Origin: Bacteroidota bacterium
GTDB lineage: Bacteria > Bacteroidota > Bacteroidia > 2-12-FULL-35-15
Assembly: GCA_947469885.1 (NCBI GenBank)
Contig: CANIQT010000022.1
Location: 1-64,000, forward strand
Length of the DNA: 64,000 nt
Direction: 5' to 3'
Shown: in pieces, positions 8,795 to 18,047 of the stretch
How the letters are laid out: each line of letters starts with the position of its first letter
Position numbering within the stretch: the stretch's first letter is position 1
Notes under the pieces: generated by a model
Database searches by the model: none
Told to the model about the DNA's origin: nothing
What the model saw: the letters and a program-made list of their open reading frames with translations, nothing else
Made by a program: the position numbers and the translations under genes

Positions 8795-9850
8795 ATGTCT
8801 AAACAGGAAAAAATAAACAACTTCGACCCGAACGGTTTGGGCGACCAAGAGAACAATATTTATGGATTACCCTTCACTTCTGATGAAGCGGAAGTTGTAA
8901 TTATCCCCGTTCCGTGGGAAGTTACCGTTTCGTACAGTGCCGGAACAGCATTAGGCCCACAGGCTATTTACAATGCATCTTTTCAGGTGGATTTGTTTGA
9001 CCCAAAAATTAAAGATGCCTGGAAAATAGGCATTGCCATGGAGCCTGCTTCTAATGACATTGAAAGCAAAAGCGAAAGCCTTCGCAGAAAAGCAGAAACG
9101 TATATTGGTTTGCTGGAAGAAGGCGAAACTCCTGAAACCAATGATGAGATGGAGAAAACACTGAAGCTGATTAATGCCGAATGTATAATTATGAACGAAG
9201 AAGTAAAAGAAACCTGTCTTTCCTTTATTAATAAAAATAAAATTGTTGCCCTATTGGGTGGCGACCATAGCACACCTCTTGGCCTGATGCAGGCATTGGC
9301 CGAAAAAAATAATTCGTTTGCTATTTTACAAATTGATGCTCATGCCGATTTGCGAGATGCTTACGAAGGTTTTGAATTTTCGCATGCTTCCATTATGTTT
9401 AATGCTTTAAAAATTCAACAGGTTTCTAAATTAGTTCAAGTGGGTATTCGTGATTATTGCGAAGCAGAATATGATTTGATTCAAAATTCAAACGGACGCA
9501 TTGTTACTTTTTTCGACAGAGATATAAAACACAAACAACTGGATGGTGCCACCTGGACAAGTATTTGCAACGACATTATTGCTCAACTACCCAATGAAGT
9601 TTATTTAAGTTTTGATATTGATGGGTTGGACCCTAAACTTTGCCCAAGCACAGGAACTCCTGTTGCCGGTGGTTTTGAGTTCGAACAAATATTAATGTTG
9701 ATTGAAAAACTAGTGGATTCGGGGAAACAAATTATTGCTTTTGATATTAATGAAGTGGCTCCGGGTGGTGACGAATGGGATGCAAATGTGGGAGCACGGC
9801 TGTTGTACCGGATTGCTAATTTGGCTGCCAAGTCGAACGGGAGGGGGTAG
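8795..9850 (+). CDS. Agmatinase/formimidoylglutamase-family ureohydrolase
   Basis: The protein has 351 residues and the arginase fold. The binuclear manganese ligands are all present: H158 in GGDHS, D181, H183 and D185 in DAHADLRD, and D274 and D276 in SFDIDGLDP. It should hydrolyse a guanidino- or formimino-type substrate. Which one (agmatine, arginine or formiminoglutamate) cannot be told from sequence, and no polyamine or histidine-degradation gene is adjacent. An insertion at about residues 90-125 (SESLRRKAETYIG...) is longer than in small agmatinases. Heptamer repeats begin directly after its stop. Confidence 0.85.
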   Translation: MSKQEKINNFDPNGLGDQENNIYGLPFTSDEAEVVIIPVPWEVTVSYSAGTALGPQAIYNASFQVDLFDPKIKDAWKIGIAMEPASNDIESKSESLRRKAETYIGLLEEGETPETNDEMEKTLKLINAECIIMNEEVKETCLSFINKNKIVALLGGDHSTPLGLMQALAEKNNSFAILQIDAHADLRDAYEGFEFSHASIMFNALKIQQVSKLVQVGIRDYCEAEYDLIQNSNGRIVTFFDRDIKHKQLDGATWTSICNDIIAQLPNEVYLSFDIDGLDPKLCPSTGTPVAGGFEFEQILMLIEKLVDSGKQIIAFDINEVAPGGDEWDANVGARLLYRIANLAAKSNGRG

Positions 9851-9889
9851 TTCATTAGTCATTAGTCATTAGTTAATTGGTCATTTGTT
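9848..9889. repeat. Heptamer repeat after the ureohydrolase stop
   Basis: Degenerate tandem copies of the 7-nt unit ATTAGTC/ATTGGTC begin at the TAG stop codon of the ureohydrolase gene. Confidence 0.75.
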
Positions 9890-9915
9890 TACTAATAAGG
9901 ACTGAAAAAAGTCAT

Positions 9916-10062
9916 TAAACCTTTAGAAGAGGCTTCTAAACCTTTATAAAACGTTTTCGAACCTTAGAAAACAGTTTTTAAACCTTTAGAAAACGTTTTC
10001 GAACCTTAGAAAACAGTTTTTAAAGCCTTAATGACGGCTTCTAAGGCTTTAGAAGAGAATCT
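9916..10062. repeat. Seven 21-bp tandem repeats
   Basis: Units start at 9916, 9937, 9958, 9979, 10000, 10021 and 10042, an exact 21-bp period. Typical units read TAAACCTTTAGAAAACGTTT or CGAACCTTAGAAAACAGTTT plus one T. Alternate units match best, giving a 42-bp super-period. The array fills most of the gap between the convergent ureohydrolase and ridA genes. Confidence 0.85.
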
Positions 10063-10084
10063 GCTTTTTCCAATACCCAAATAA

Positions 10085-10468
10085 CTACTCCCCTATAGCA
10101 ATAACGCTGATTTCGACATTAACCCCAAGTGGAAGTTTGGAAACCTGAACGGTTTCGCGAGCAGGAAACCCTGCTCCAGTGAGGTAAGAGGCATATACTT
10201 CGTTTACGGCTGCAAATGAATTCAAATCCGTAAGAAAAATGGTGGTTTTCACTACATGAACAAAAGTAAGTCCTGCTTCGGCAAGTATTCCTTGAATGTT
10301 TTTCATCACCTGATTGGTTTCGGTGGCAATGTCGGCAAGCATCAACTCGCCAGTTTCGGGGTGTTTACCAACTTGCCCACTAACGAATAACATATTGCCC
10401 ACCATCACTGCATGACTGTATGGTCCGATGGGTGCTGGGGCATTTTTTGAGGTAATAATCTTTTTCAT
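10085..10468 (-). CDS. ridA: RidA/YjgF-family enamine deaminase
   Basis: This 127-residue protein hydrolyses reactive enamine/imine intermediates such as 2-aminoacrylate. The family signatures are IGPYSHAV at residues 14-21, the substrate-carboxylate Arg R104 in PARETVQV, and the catalytic-site Glu E119 in VNVEISVIA. Length and motifs match the trimeric RidA subgroup. It is a single gene. Confidence 0.92.
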   Translation of the reverse strand: MKKIITSKNAPAPIGPYSHAVMVGNMLFVSGQVGKHPETGELMLADIATETNQVMKNIQGILAEAGLTFVHVVKTTIFLTDLNSFAAVNEVYASYLTGAGFPARETVQVSKLPLGVNVEISVIAIGE

Positions 10469-10481
10469 GATACTACGAATT

Positions 10482-10639
10482 ATTGGTTACGAATTACGAA
10501 TGGTTACGAATTTACTAATCTGGACTTATTTGTGGCAAATATAAATACAAATTAATATCATCCAAGAATTTTTATAAAACTAAAATACACTCCTATTTGT
10601 AAATTTGTATTTATTCGTAATTCGTAATTCGTAACCAAT
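10482..10639. repeat. 20-bp inverted repeat of heptamers
   Basis: ATTGGTTACGAATTACGAAT (10482-10501) is perfectly complementary to 10620-10639. Both arms are built from the heptamer TTACGAA/ATTCGTA. They flank 118 bp containing the ridA promoter box. Further heptamers (AATCAAC type) run from 10636 to about 10666. Confidence 0.85.
10536..10543 (-). promoter_or_regulatory. -7 box TATATTTG for ridA
   Basis: The minus strand reads TATATTTG, matching TAnnTTTG, 68 nt upstream of the ridA start and inside the loop of the 20-bp inverted repeat. Confidence 0.4.
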
Positions 10640-10669
10640 CACAAATCAACAATCGACAATCAACAATTT

Positions 10670-13171
10670 TTAATAGTCATACCAATCCTTCCGTCTGCTT
10701 AGTTTCAAATCCTTGAGCATAGCTGATTTTACCGAAATATCAACTGAATAAGACTGGCGGAAACCAAACGGCACCCAGTTGAAACGCATTTCCCAGCAAT
10801 GCAAATCGCGATAAATATTGATGGACGTGAGTGTGAGTTTTTTGGAAGTAAAATCATAACCTGATGTGAGGCTTATTTTCCATTTTTTGGTGACGCTTAA
10901 ATCGCCACTAAAGGTAGCCGATTGAGAAATGATTTTGGTGTTCCCGGGTTTAGAGTAGTTGAGGTTGTAAAATACACTCAAAGTCCAGGGAATACTAAAA
11001 TCAACATAATAATCTCGGTGAGAATTGATGTAATCAAGTTCGTCAGAAGGCAGAGGTTTGGGGGCTTTGGTGTCGGTTTTTATTTCTTTGCTGTGCAGGG
11101 AAGTGCTAAGTGAAACGGTGGAAGAAGTTAGTCGTCCTAGTTTATTATTTACCCATTCGAACCGCTCTATTCTAACACCAGCCGTATCTATCTGATAAGG
11201 GTCGAGCACTGCACTTCCAATCAAATCAACCTTTTTGAACAATTTGGTTCTTCCATTAAAATTTATTTTTGACCAGTTGTAATTGCTCACAGCAGCGTTG
11301 TAAGAAAATGAAACACCGAGATTGTCGAAGATATTTATTTTTTTAAATACCGCTCCCGAATCGCTCTGATGTTTGGTTTTAGCTTCGAGTGTATTGTTCA
11401 AACTAAAAGAAATTAAGCCCGACTTGCCTGAAGCCGGACTACCATAAATACCATTTTGAAAAACCGAATACTGAACCACATTGTGTGTGTGTGCTTCTTC
11501 CACATTTTGATAATAACCATACTGACTTTCACTGAAATCGGGGCGATAAGAAGCAGTGATGGTAGGTGTTGCTACATGCCGAATTTGCTTAAGATGTTTT
11601 GTTTTGAAAAAATAATCACCATACAGATGTGTCGCAAAAGCAGTAGCCACACTAAAATCATTTGCCATATATGCACCTTTCACCGTATCCAGAAACACTG
11701 AATCTATTGCATTGTACTGTTTGTGTAATTTCTCAAAATAAATGCTGCTGCCCATGTTGATGCTTGGAGTAACCGTAATTATTTTTAACAAATTAAACGA
11801 AGTGGAGATGGGAACAGCAAAGTGAATTCCATTTTTCATTTGCTGAACTGTGCGATTGGTAAATAAAGTAGAGTCGTAAGCATTAATATCGTTTCGTGCA
11901 TTGGCAGAAGCTGAAATACCTATTTTATCATACCACTTTGTGCCTACAGCCTTTTTACTCTTGAAAGGATAGATGCGATTCATGGTCAACGACAATTCAG
12001 GCAGACTAAGATTAACAACATTTGTTTGGGTGTTCTGGGAATGACGAAGATTGGCAGAAAAATTAAAAGGAGTACCGGCAAAAGTTTTGGCATAAGCAAT
12101 ATTGGAAGAAAAAGTATTTTGCAGATAAGCACCCGTAACATTGCCGTTGTACTTATTATATTTGCTGCTTCCCGCATTTACATCAGCCGAAAATCTGCTA
12201 GTAGGGTGCGAGCGAGGGTCTTGTGCATGATTCCAACGCACAAAAAAATCGTTGCGGGTGGTGGTGGTGGGCAATACTTTATCGCCATCACTTATTTGCG
12301 AAAAACTAATGTTGAATGCACCTGTATAATGATAAATTTTATTGTAGCTGCTCGATGCTTTTGCCCCGTAACTGCCGTTACCATAAACATCGGCACGCAA
12401 CGCCAAATCTATTTTTTCGCTTCCTCCAAAATAAAAACCTCCATCCCTTAAAAAGAAACCCAAATTATTCGATTCGCCATAAGTAGGTAAAAGTATGCCG
12501 CTTCGTCTTCCTTTTTTATTGGGGAAATAACCAAACGGTATAACAAGAGGTGTTGGGATATCAGCAATATAAAGGCAGGCAGGACCAGTAATAATTTTAT
12601 CGTCAGGTATTACTTTTATTTTTTTTGCGCCAATGTAATAGTGAGGATGGGGTGCATCGCAAGTGGTATATTTGCCATGCGCCACATAATAGATGTTATT
12701 GGTATCTTTTTTAATATCACGTCCGTGAATGAACCCATCATTCTGTTGCGTGATAACATCGTTTATTTTTCCTTTTTTGGTTTTAAAATTATAGGTTATT
12801 TTTCCAGCTGTAAATTTATCAGCCGCCTGCTCAAACACTGGCAACTGACTGTCTTTTCCAACACTGTCTTTGCAACTGGTGGCATATACTAAATCTTTTC
12901 CAAAATCAATTTCAATGTAACCTGCTTGTAGTTTTATGTCTTCGTATGTTACATGAGCATTGTTATAAAGGTATGCTTTTTGATTTACCATGTCAATTCG
13001 CATGGAATCTTTGGCATCGTATTTTACTTTGTTATTCAAAAAAGAATCATCGTTTGTGGAAGTTAAAATGGTGTCTTTTTGGGGAGTTACAGGCAACTGT
13101 TGGGCAAAGTTTGTTACAGTTATTAACAAACAAAATTGAATAAATATAAATTTAACCCGAACCAAACGCAA
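10670..13171 (-). CDS. lptD: LPS-assembly protein LptD
   Basis: This 833-residue outer-membrane protein has a signal peptide (to about residue 24, NFAQ). An N-terminal OstA/LptA-like beta-jellyroll follows (residues about 45-190: MVNQKAYLYNNAHVTYED, ITYNFKTKKGKI). The rest is a large C-terminal barrel with many aromatic strands. The segment LVIPFGYFPNKKGRRSGIL is typical of LptD. It inserts LPS at the cell surface together with LptE, for which no gene is seen here. It is divergent from the amidase gene. Confidence 0.88.
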   Translation of the reverse strand: MRLVRVKFIFIQFCLLITVTNFAQQLPVTPQKDTILTSTNDDSFLNNKVKYDAKDSMRIDMVNQKAYLYNNAHVTYEDIKLQAGYIEIDFGKDLVYATSCKDSVGKDSQLPVFEQAADKFTAGKITYNFKTKKGKINDVITQQNDGFIHGRDIKKDTNNIYYVAHGKYTTCDAPHPHYYIGAKKIKVIPDDKIITGPACLYIADIPTPLVIPFGYFPNKKGRRSGILLPTYGESNNLGFFLRDGGFYFGGSEKIDLALRADVYGNGSYGAKASSSYNKIYHYTGAFNISFSQISDGDKVLPTTTTRNDFFVRWNHAQDPRSHPTSRFSADVNAGSSKYNKYNGNVTGAYLQNTFSSNIAYAKTFAGTPFNFSANLRHSQNTQTNVVNLSLPELSLTMNRIYPFKSKKAVGTKWYDKIGISASANARNDINAYDSTLFTNRTVQQMKNGIHFAVPISTSFNLLKIITVTPSINMGSSIYFEKLHKQYNAIDSVFLDTVKGAYMANDFSVATAFATHLYGDYFFKTKHLKQIRHVATPTITASYRPDFSESQYGYYQNVEEAHTHNVVQYSVFQNGIYGSPASGKSGLISFSLNNTLEAKTKHQSDSGAVFKKINIFDNLGVSFSYNAAVSNYNWSKINFNGRTKLFKKVDLIGSAVLDPYQIDTAGVRIERFEWVNNKLGRLTSSTVSLSTSLHSKEIKTDTKAPKPLPSDELDYINSHRDYYVDFSIPWTLSVFYNLNYSKPGNTKIISQSATFSGDLSVTKKWKISLTSGYDFTSKKLTLTSINIYRDLHCWEMRFNWVPFGFRQSYSVDISVKSAMLKDLKLSRRKDWYDY

Positions 13172-13214
13172 TTTTTAAAACTAATTTTGTGATTTAAGAT
13201 ACTATTAAATGGCT

Positions 13215-13222
13215 CAAAACTA
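13215..13222 (-). promoter_or_regulatory. -7 box TAGTTTTG for lptD
   Basis: The minus strand reads TAGTTTTG (TAnnTTTG), 44 nt upstream of the lptD start codon. Confidence 0.45.
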
Positions 13223-13310
13223 ACCAAAAAAACAAACACTTTTTTGTTGCTTATGATAGGTTGCGAACAATTAAATGTTGTTAAAATGAATAAAAAGTAA
13301 TTTCATAAAA

Positions 13311-15119
13311 ATGCTGAAGAAAATATTCTATCTGATTGTTATCTCAATTATTATTTTTATTGCAAGCTCGTTCTCTCCAAATTTCAAGCCAACATTTGCC
13401 ATCAAAACAGTTGTTATTGATGCAGGACATGGAGGTAAAGACCCTGGATGCCACGGTAGTCTTTACAAAGAAAAGGATATTGCACTTGCAGTAGCCCTGA
13501 AATTGGGCAAATACATTGAAGAGAATATGAAGGATGTAAAAGTAATTTACACCCGAAAAACAGACATATTTGTTGAATTGCAAGAGCGGGCAATGATTGC
13601 CAACCGAGCCAAAGCCGATTTGTTTATTTGTGTTCATTGCAACTCCGCTTGTGTTCGTGATAAGGTGAAGAAAAAAGATATTTGCAGAGATCAAGTGCAC
13701 GGTGCCGAAACGTATGTGATGGGAATTAAAAATGAAAAAGGGAAACTAGACGTTGCAAAAAGAGAGAACTCTGCTATTTTGCTGGAGGATGATTATGTGC
13801 AAAAATATCAGGGTTTCGACCCTAACTCTGATGAGTCGTATATTATTATGAGTATGTTTAATGATACTTATTTGAATCAGAGTTTGAGTTTTGCCGCTAA
13901 GGCACAAAAACAATATGCAGGCAAAGCAGGAAGAGAGGACCACGGAGTGAAACGTGCTAGTTTGTGGGTACTGTGGAGAACCTATATGCCTTCGGTTTTA
14001 ACTGAAATTGGTTATCTGACCAACAAAAGAGAAGAACTATTTTTAGGCTCCGAAAAAGGTCAAGACTACATTGCTTCGGGATTGTTTAGGGCGTTCAGAG
14101 AATATAAAGACGAACTGGAGGGCACTGCAAAAAAGTACAACGATGATATTGAAAACCAGGAACCTTATCATCTCACAAAAGAAGACAGCCTGGAAATGGT
14201 ATCTACCGCAAAACAAACATTGGTTGAAGATACAATCACAGGAGAGACCGAAACGGCTGTGGTTACAAAAGAAGAAGTGAAAGCGGAAACGGTTGTTGCT
14301 AAAAAAGAAGACACATCACCAAAAAGTGTGGTGGAGAAAAAGAAAGAGGAGAAAAAAGAGGAACCAAAGCCACTACCTATAAGCGATAGAAACAAAGACG
14401 ATATAAAACAAGTAGCTATCAACACAAAAAAAGAAACCAAAGTTGAACCTGTAATCGAGACAAAGAAAGAAGAAAAAAAGGAAGTAGTTTCTGAAAACAG
14501 AAAAGAAAATAAGATTATGCAGGTGATTGATAAGCCTGTTGAAAACAATACAGAGCCTAACAAATCGGCTAATACAGAAACACAACCCAAAACACCACCG
14601 GTTGCCGAGAAAAGGAAAGATGAACCTAAACCTGCTCCACCAATTGTTGAAAAGAAGAAGGAAGAGGTATTAGTTGTTAAACAAGAAGAACCTAAACCTA
14701 CACCACCCGTTGTAGAAAAAAAGAAAGAAGAGGTAGTAGCTAAAAAGGAGGTTGGGGATAGATCAAAACCAGAAACTGATAAAACAAATAAAGTAATAGA
14801 GCCTAAAAAAGAAACACCTGTGGCTAAAAAAGAACCTGCACCTGATAAAAAACAAACAGAGGTAACAGCTTCGAATGCAGCAATAGTTTACAAAGTTCAG
14901 TTTTTATCTTCTCCCAAAAAATATGCGCTTACGTCAGATAAATTTAAAGGCATAGAAAAACCTTGGGAGTATGAGGAAAATGAAACTTATAAATATACTG
15001 CAGGTGAATTTGCTACTAAAAAAGAAGCTGTTGCATTACAAAACGAGATGAGAAAAACGGGATATACTGATGCATTTGTAATTTCAACACAAGATGGAAA
15101 AAGAATTCCATTTAAGTAA
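13311..15119 (+). CDS. N-acetylmuramoyl-L-alanine amidase with SPOR-like tail
   Basis: This 602-residue cell-wall hydrolase cleaves the amide bond between MurNAc and the stem peptide. An N-terminal hydrophobic anchor or signal spans residues 1-20. The Amidase_3 zinc domain has H40 (IDAGHGGKDPG), E54, H109 (ICVHCNSA) and catalytic E232 (TEIGYLTNKREE). Residues about 285-515 are a Lys/Glu/Pro-rich linker with near-repeats of PPVVEKKKEE. The C-terminal 80 residues resemble a SPOR domain (VYKVQFLSS ... TKKEAVALQNEMRKTGYTDAFV), which binds denuded septal glycan. A role in cell division is inferred. The mlaD-like gene follows. Confidence 0.9.
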   Translation: MLKKIFYLIVISIIIFIASSFSPNFKPTFAIKTVVIDAGHGGKDPGCHGSLYKEKDIALAVALKLGKYIEENMKDVKVIYTRKTDIFVELQERAMIANRAKADLFICVHCNSACVRDKVKKKDICRDQVHGAETYVMGIKNEKGKLDVAKRENSAILLEDDYVQKYQGFDPNSDESYIIMSMFNDTYLNQSLSFAAKAQKQYAGKAGREDHGVKRASLWVLWRTYMPSVLTEIGYLTNKREELFLGSEKGQDYIASGLFRAFREYKDELEGTAKKYNDDIENQEPYHLTKEDSLEMVSTAKQTLVEDTITGETETAVVTKEEVKAETVVAKKEDTSPKSVVEKKKEEKKEEPKPLPISDRNKDDIKQVAINTKKETKVEPVIETKKEEKKEVVSENRKENKIMQVIDKPVENNTEPNKSANTETQPKTPPVAEKRKDEPKPAPPIVEKKKEEVLVVKQEEPKPTPPVVEKKKEEVVAKKEVGDRSKPETDKTNKVIEPKKETPVAKKEPAPDKKQTEVTASNAAIVYKVQFLSSPKKYALTSDKFKGIEKPWEYEENETYKYTAGEFATKKEAVALQNEMRKTGYTDAFVISTQDGKRIPFK

Positions 15120-15164
15120 GTCCAATAAATCCTTAAATTTGCCGAGCAAACAACTATAACCAAA

Positions 15165-16139
15165 GTGAAAATAAAAAAAGAAGTTAAAATAGGATTCGTT
15201 ACTACCATTGCCATTGCTTGCTTTATTTTTGGTTTTAATTTCCTTAAGGGGAAAAACCTTTTTTCTTCCCAACGCGAATTTTTTGCTGTTTATAACGACA
15301 TTGATGGATTAGTGGAAGCAAATCCATTATTAATAAATGGGAACAGAGTGGGTATGGTTGGCAAAATAAAATTTTTGCCCAACACCAAAGGACAAGTAAT
15401 TGTTAGTTTGATGATGCAGGATGAAATTGATATTCCAATGAATTCTGTTGCTAAAGTAGTTAGTTCGGATATTCTAGGCTCGAAAGCAATCACCATTTTG
15501 TTAGGCAGTTCGCCACAGATGGCTGTGAAAGGTGATACCCTTATTTCGTCACAAGAAGATAATTTGAAACAAGCGGTAAATAAAACCATTGCTCCTTTGC
15601 AACTAAAAGCACAGGCATTGCTTTCTTCTCTCGATTCGTTGATGATTGCTTTTAAACAAGTGTTTAATGAAAATACCCAACGGAATCTTTCTAAAAGTTT
15701 TGAAAGTATTAAAGATGCAATTGCTTCTTTAGAGACTACTTCGTTTCGGTTAGATACCATGGTGAGAACTGAAAAAGGGAAAATATCTAGCATTCTTACC
15801 AAGATAAATAAAATAGCTACTACTCTTGCCGATAACAGCGATAAGTTAGGAAATGTGATTAACAATTTTTCGAATATCAGCGATTCTATTGCTAAATCAA
15901 ATCTTACTTCGGCTATCAATAATGCTGATATTACATTGAAACAAACCTCGGCTATATTTACAAAAATAAATAACGGGGAAGGCACAATGGGTATGCTTAT
16001 TAACAATGACAGTTTATATAAGAAGCTTGATAAAACGGCAGGTGATTTAGATAAGTTAATTATCGAACTGAATGATAATCCAAATCACTTTCTTGCGCCA
16101 TTTGGTAAAAAGAGTCATAATAAACCGAAAGGCAAATAA
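15165..16139 (+). CDS. MCE/MlaD-family lipid-transport protein
   Basis: The product has 324 residues. A single transmembrane helix (about residues 8-27) is followed by an MCE domain at about 37-115 (DIDGLVEANPLLINGNRVG). A long helical tail (residues about 135-300) resembles the coiled tunnels of larger MCE proteins. MCE proteins form periplasmic hexamers that carry lipids between membranes, usually with an MlaE/MlaF ABC transporter, and none is adjacent here. The start is GTG; there is no nearby in-frame ATG. Its stop codon directly abuts the next ATG. Confidence 0.88.
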   Translation: MKIKKEVKIGFVTTIAIACFIFGFNFLKGKNLFSSQREFFAVYNDIDGLVEANPLLINGNRVGMVGKIKFLPNTKGQVIVSLMMQDEIDIPMNSVAKVVSSDILGSKAITILLGSSPQMAVKGDTLISSQEDNLKQAVNKTIAPLQLKAQALLSSLDSLMIAFKQVFNENTQRNLSKSFESIKDAIASLETTSFRLDTMVRTEKGKISSILTKINKIATTLADNSDKLGNVINNFSNISDSIAKSNLTSAINNADITLKQTSAIFTKINNGEGTMGMLINNDSLYKKLDKTAGDLDKLIIELNDNPNHFLAPFGKKSHNKPKGK

Positions 16140-17465
16140 ATGATTTCATCCATTATTTTCATTATTTTATTTTCTGCCGGTGCTGTTTGGTTTACTATCA
16201 ATGTTCTTAAAATTAGAAGAAACATATTGATAGGAAAAGAAATTGACCGGAAAGATAATCCTTCACAACGTTGGAAAATAATGACATTGGTGGCTTTAGG
16301 ACAAAAAAAAATGTTTGCCCGCCCCATACCGGCTATTCTTCATTTGTTTCTTTACAGCGCTTTTGTAATCACCCAAATAGAATTAATTGAAATTGTTTGC
16401 GATGGTGCTGTTGGTTCACATCGTATGTTTCGCCCTGCTTTAGGCGGATTTTATACTTTCCTTGTTAGTTTTATAGAAATACTTTCTGTCTTGGCATTTA
16501 TTGGAACGATTGCTTTTTTGTCAAGAAGAAATTTATTGAAAGTTCCCCGTTTGGTAAAAAGCGAATTAAACGGTTGGCCCAAACTAGATGCAAACTTCAT
16601 TCTTTTAGGAGAACTTACTTTAATCTGTTTTATTTTTATGATGAATGGTGCTGATGAAGTGCTGTATTCGCAAGGTTTATCTCATGCTGAAAATCTGAAT
16701 GATGGTTCGTTAGGTTTAGCCATCAGCAGTCATTTAGGTCCAATGTTATTTGGTGGCATGTCGCCCGAATCGTTACATATTGTGGAACGCATCGGTTGGT
16801 GGGGACATATAGCTATGGTGTTAGGGTTCTTAAATTATCTTCCATACTCCAAACATTTTCATATTCTGTTGGCATTTCCAAATGTTTATTTTTCCAATCT
16901 TTTAGCAAAAGGAAAGTTTACCAATCTTGAAAGTGTGACCAACGAAGTAAAATTAATGTTCGACCCCAATGCAGTGGTGCCTCCGCCATCAGCAGAGCCA
17001 ATGCGCTTTGGAGCAAAAGATGTAATGGATTTGAGTTGGAAACAATTGTTGGATGCTTATACATGTACTGAATGTGGAAGATGTACTTCTTCTTGTCCGG
17101 CAAACATTACAGGCAAACTTCTTTCTCCACGAAAAATAATGATGGACACCAGAGATAGATTAACAGAAGTGGGGAAAAACATGGATGCCAACAAAGGTGA
17201 ATTTAAAGATGATGGAAAAAGTTTATTGACTGGTTATATTACTCCTGAAGAATTGTGGGCTTGTACTTCGTGCAACGCTTGTGTGCAGGAATGTCCTGTA
17301 AACATTGACCCTTTAAGCATCATCATTGATATGAGAAGATATTTGGTAATGGAACAAAGCGCAGCACCAACGGAATTAAACATGATGTTTACCAATATAG
17401 AAAACAATGGTGCGCCCTGGCAGTTTGCTCAGGCGGATAGATTGAAGTGGAGTGAGGATTTGTGA
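16140..17465 (+). CDS. Membrane-bound 4Fe-4S dicluster oxidoreductase subunit
   Basis: The product has 441 residues. The N-terminal 240 hold several transmembrane helices, like the gamma subunit of nitrate or heterodisulfide reductases. The C-terminal part is ferredoxin-like, with two cluster motifs: C309, C312, C315 and C319 (CTECGRCTSSCP), and C375, C378, C381 and C385 (CTSCNACVQECP). It should pass electrons between quinone and the CCG-domain partner at 18048, from which it is separated by an inserted gene. The stop TGA forms part of the first TGATTGG heptamer repeat. Confidence 0.88.
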   Translation: MISSIIFIILFSAGAVWFTINVLKIRRNILIGKEIDRKDNPSQRWKIMTLVALGQKKMFARPIPAILHLFLYSAFVITQIELIEIVCDGAVGSHRMFRPALGGFYTFLVSFIEILSVLAFIGTIAFLSRRNLLKVPRLVKSELNGWPKLDANFILLGELTLICFIFMMNGADEVLYSQGLSHAENLNDGSLGLAISSHLGPMLFGGMSPESLHIVERIGWWGHIAMVLGFLNYLPYSKHFHILLAFPNVYFSNLLAKGKFTNLESVTNEVKLMFDPNAVVPPPSAEPMRFGAKDVMDLSWKQLLDAYTCTECGRCTSSCPANITGKLLSPRKIMMDTRDRLTEVGKNMDANKGEFKDDGKSLLTGYITPEELWACTSCNACVQECPVNIDPLSIIIDMRRYLVMEQSAAPTELNMMFTNIENNGAPWQFAQADRLKWSEDL

Positions 17466-17990
17466 TTGGTGATTGGTGAATAAGGGAATGGTGAAAGGTG
17501 AAAAATATTGGTGATGTTGAATAAAAGAATAATTGAATAAAAAAACACATTAAAGAATTCACCTATTAAAAGTGAATAAGAATGATTTAATAAATAGAAC
17601 AAAATTATTTGCTTATGCCTGCATTGATTTATGTATGAAATTACCAACTACTTATTTAGGCAATCATGTGAAAGGGCAATTAATAAGAGCTGCAACATCA
17701 GTAGCGGCAAATTACAGGGCTGTGAATCATGCACAATCAAAGGCTTCTTTTATAGCGAAAATAAGTATTGTTGTTGAAGAGTGTGATGAATCAGAATTTT
17801 GGCTTCAATTGATTATTGATAAAAATTTATTGCCAAAAGAGGAAGTAAATATAGTATTGAAGGAAGGAAATGAATTAACGTCAATATTTGTTTCGTCTAG
17901 GCGGACAGCCGTTGCAAATCAAAATAAATAAAGAATAAAAGTAATAAGCTAATAAGTTCACCAATCACCAATCACCAATCACCTATCACA
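17462..17990. other. IVS-like element: inverted heptamer arms around an S23-type gene
   Basis: The 19-nt left arm at 17462-17480 (built on TGATTGG) is perfectly complementary to 17957-17975 (built on CACCAAT). Further CACCAAT-type units follow on the right. The arms enclose 476 nt holding one gene, a four-helix-bundle protein of the 23S intervening-sequence family. This layout, with a long terminal stem and an S23 gene in the loop, matches rRNA intervening sequences cut out by RNase III, but here the host is a protein-coding operon. Mobility and processing are inferences. Confidence 0.6.
17572..17931 (+). CDS. Four-helix bundle protein (23S rRNA intervening-sequence family)
   Basis: This 119-residue protein belongs to the S23/IVP family (TIGR02436, PF05635). 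The family core is clear: LINRTKLFAYACIDL, QLIRAATSVAANYRAVNHA, SKASFIAKISIVVEECDES and WLQLIIDKNLL. Members form pentamers of helical bundles and occur inside 23S rRNA intervening sequences or as stand-alone genes; the relative bAvd acts in diversity-generating retroelements. No reverse transcriptase or variable repeat is seen here. The start is GTG. It interrupts an Fe-S oxidoreductase gene pair and is bracketed by inverted heptamer repeats. Confidence 0.88.
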   Translation: MNKNDLINRTKLFAYACIDLCMKLPTTYLGNHVKGQLIRAATSVAANYRAVNHAQSKASFIAKISIVVEECDESEFWLQLIIDKNLLPKEEVNIVLKEGNELTSIFVSSRRTAVANQNK

Positions 17991-18009
17991 AATCAACAAT
18001 CATCAATGG

Positions 18010-18042
18010 ATTCACCAATCACCAATCACCAATCACCAATCC
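18010..18042. repeat. CACCAAT heptamers abutting the CCG-protein start
   Basis: Four tandem CACCAAT heptamers end six nt before the ATG at 18048. They are open in the downstream frame, so an ATG at 18006 would add about 14 repeat-derived residues. Confidence 0.8.
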
Positions 18043-18047
18043 GCACA

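Noticed and set aside
14168-14590. Long Ser/Phe-rich minus-strand frame opposite the amidase linker
   Set aside because: It is the complement of Lys/Glu-rich codons (GAA/AAA give TTC/TTT), a usual shadow; the amidase frame is clearly real.
17572-17931. Diversity-generating retroelement (bAvd-like four-helix protein)
   Set aside because: No reverse transcriptase, template repeat or variable target gene is found nearby.
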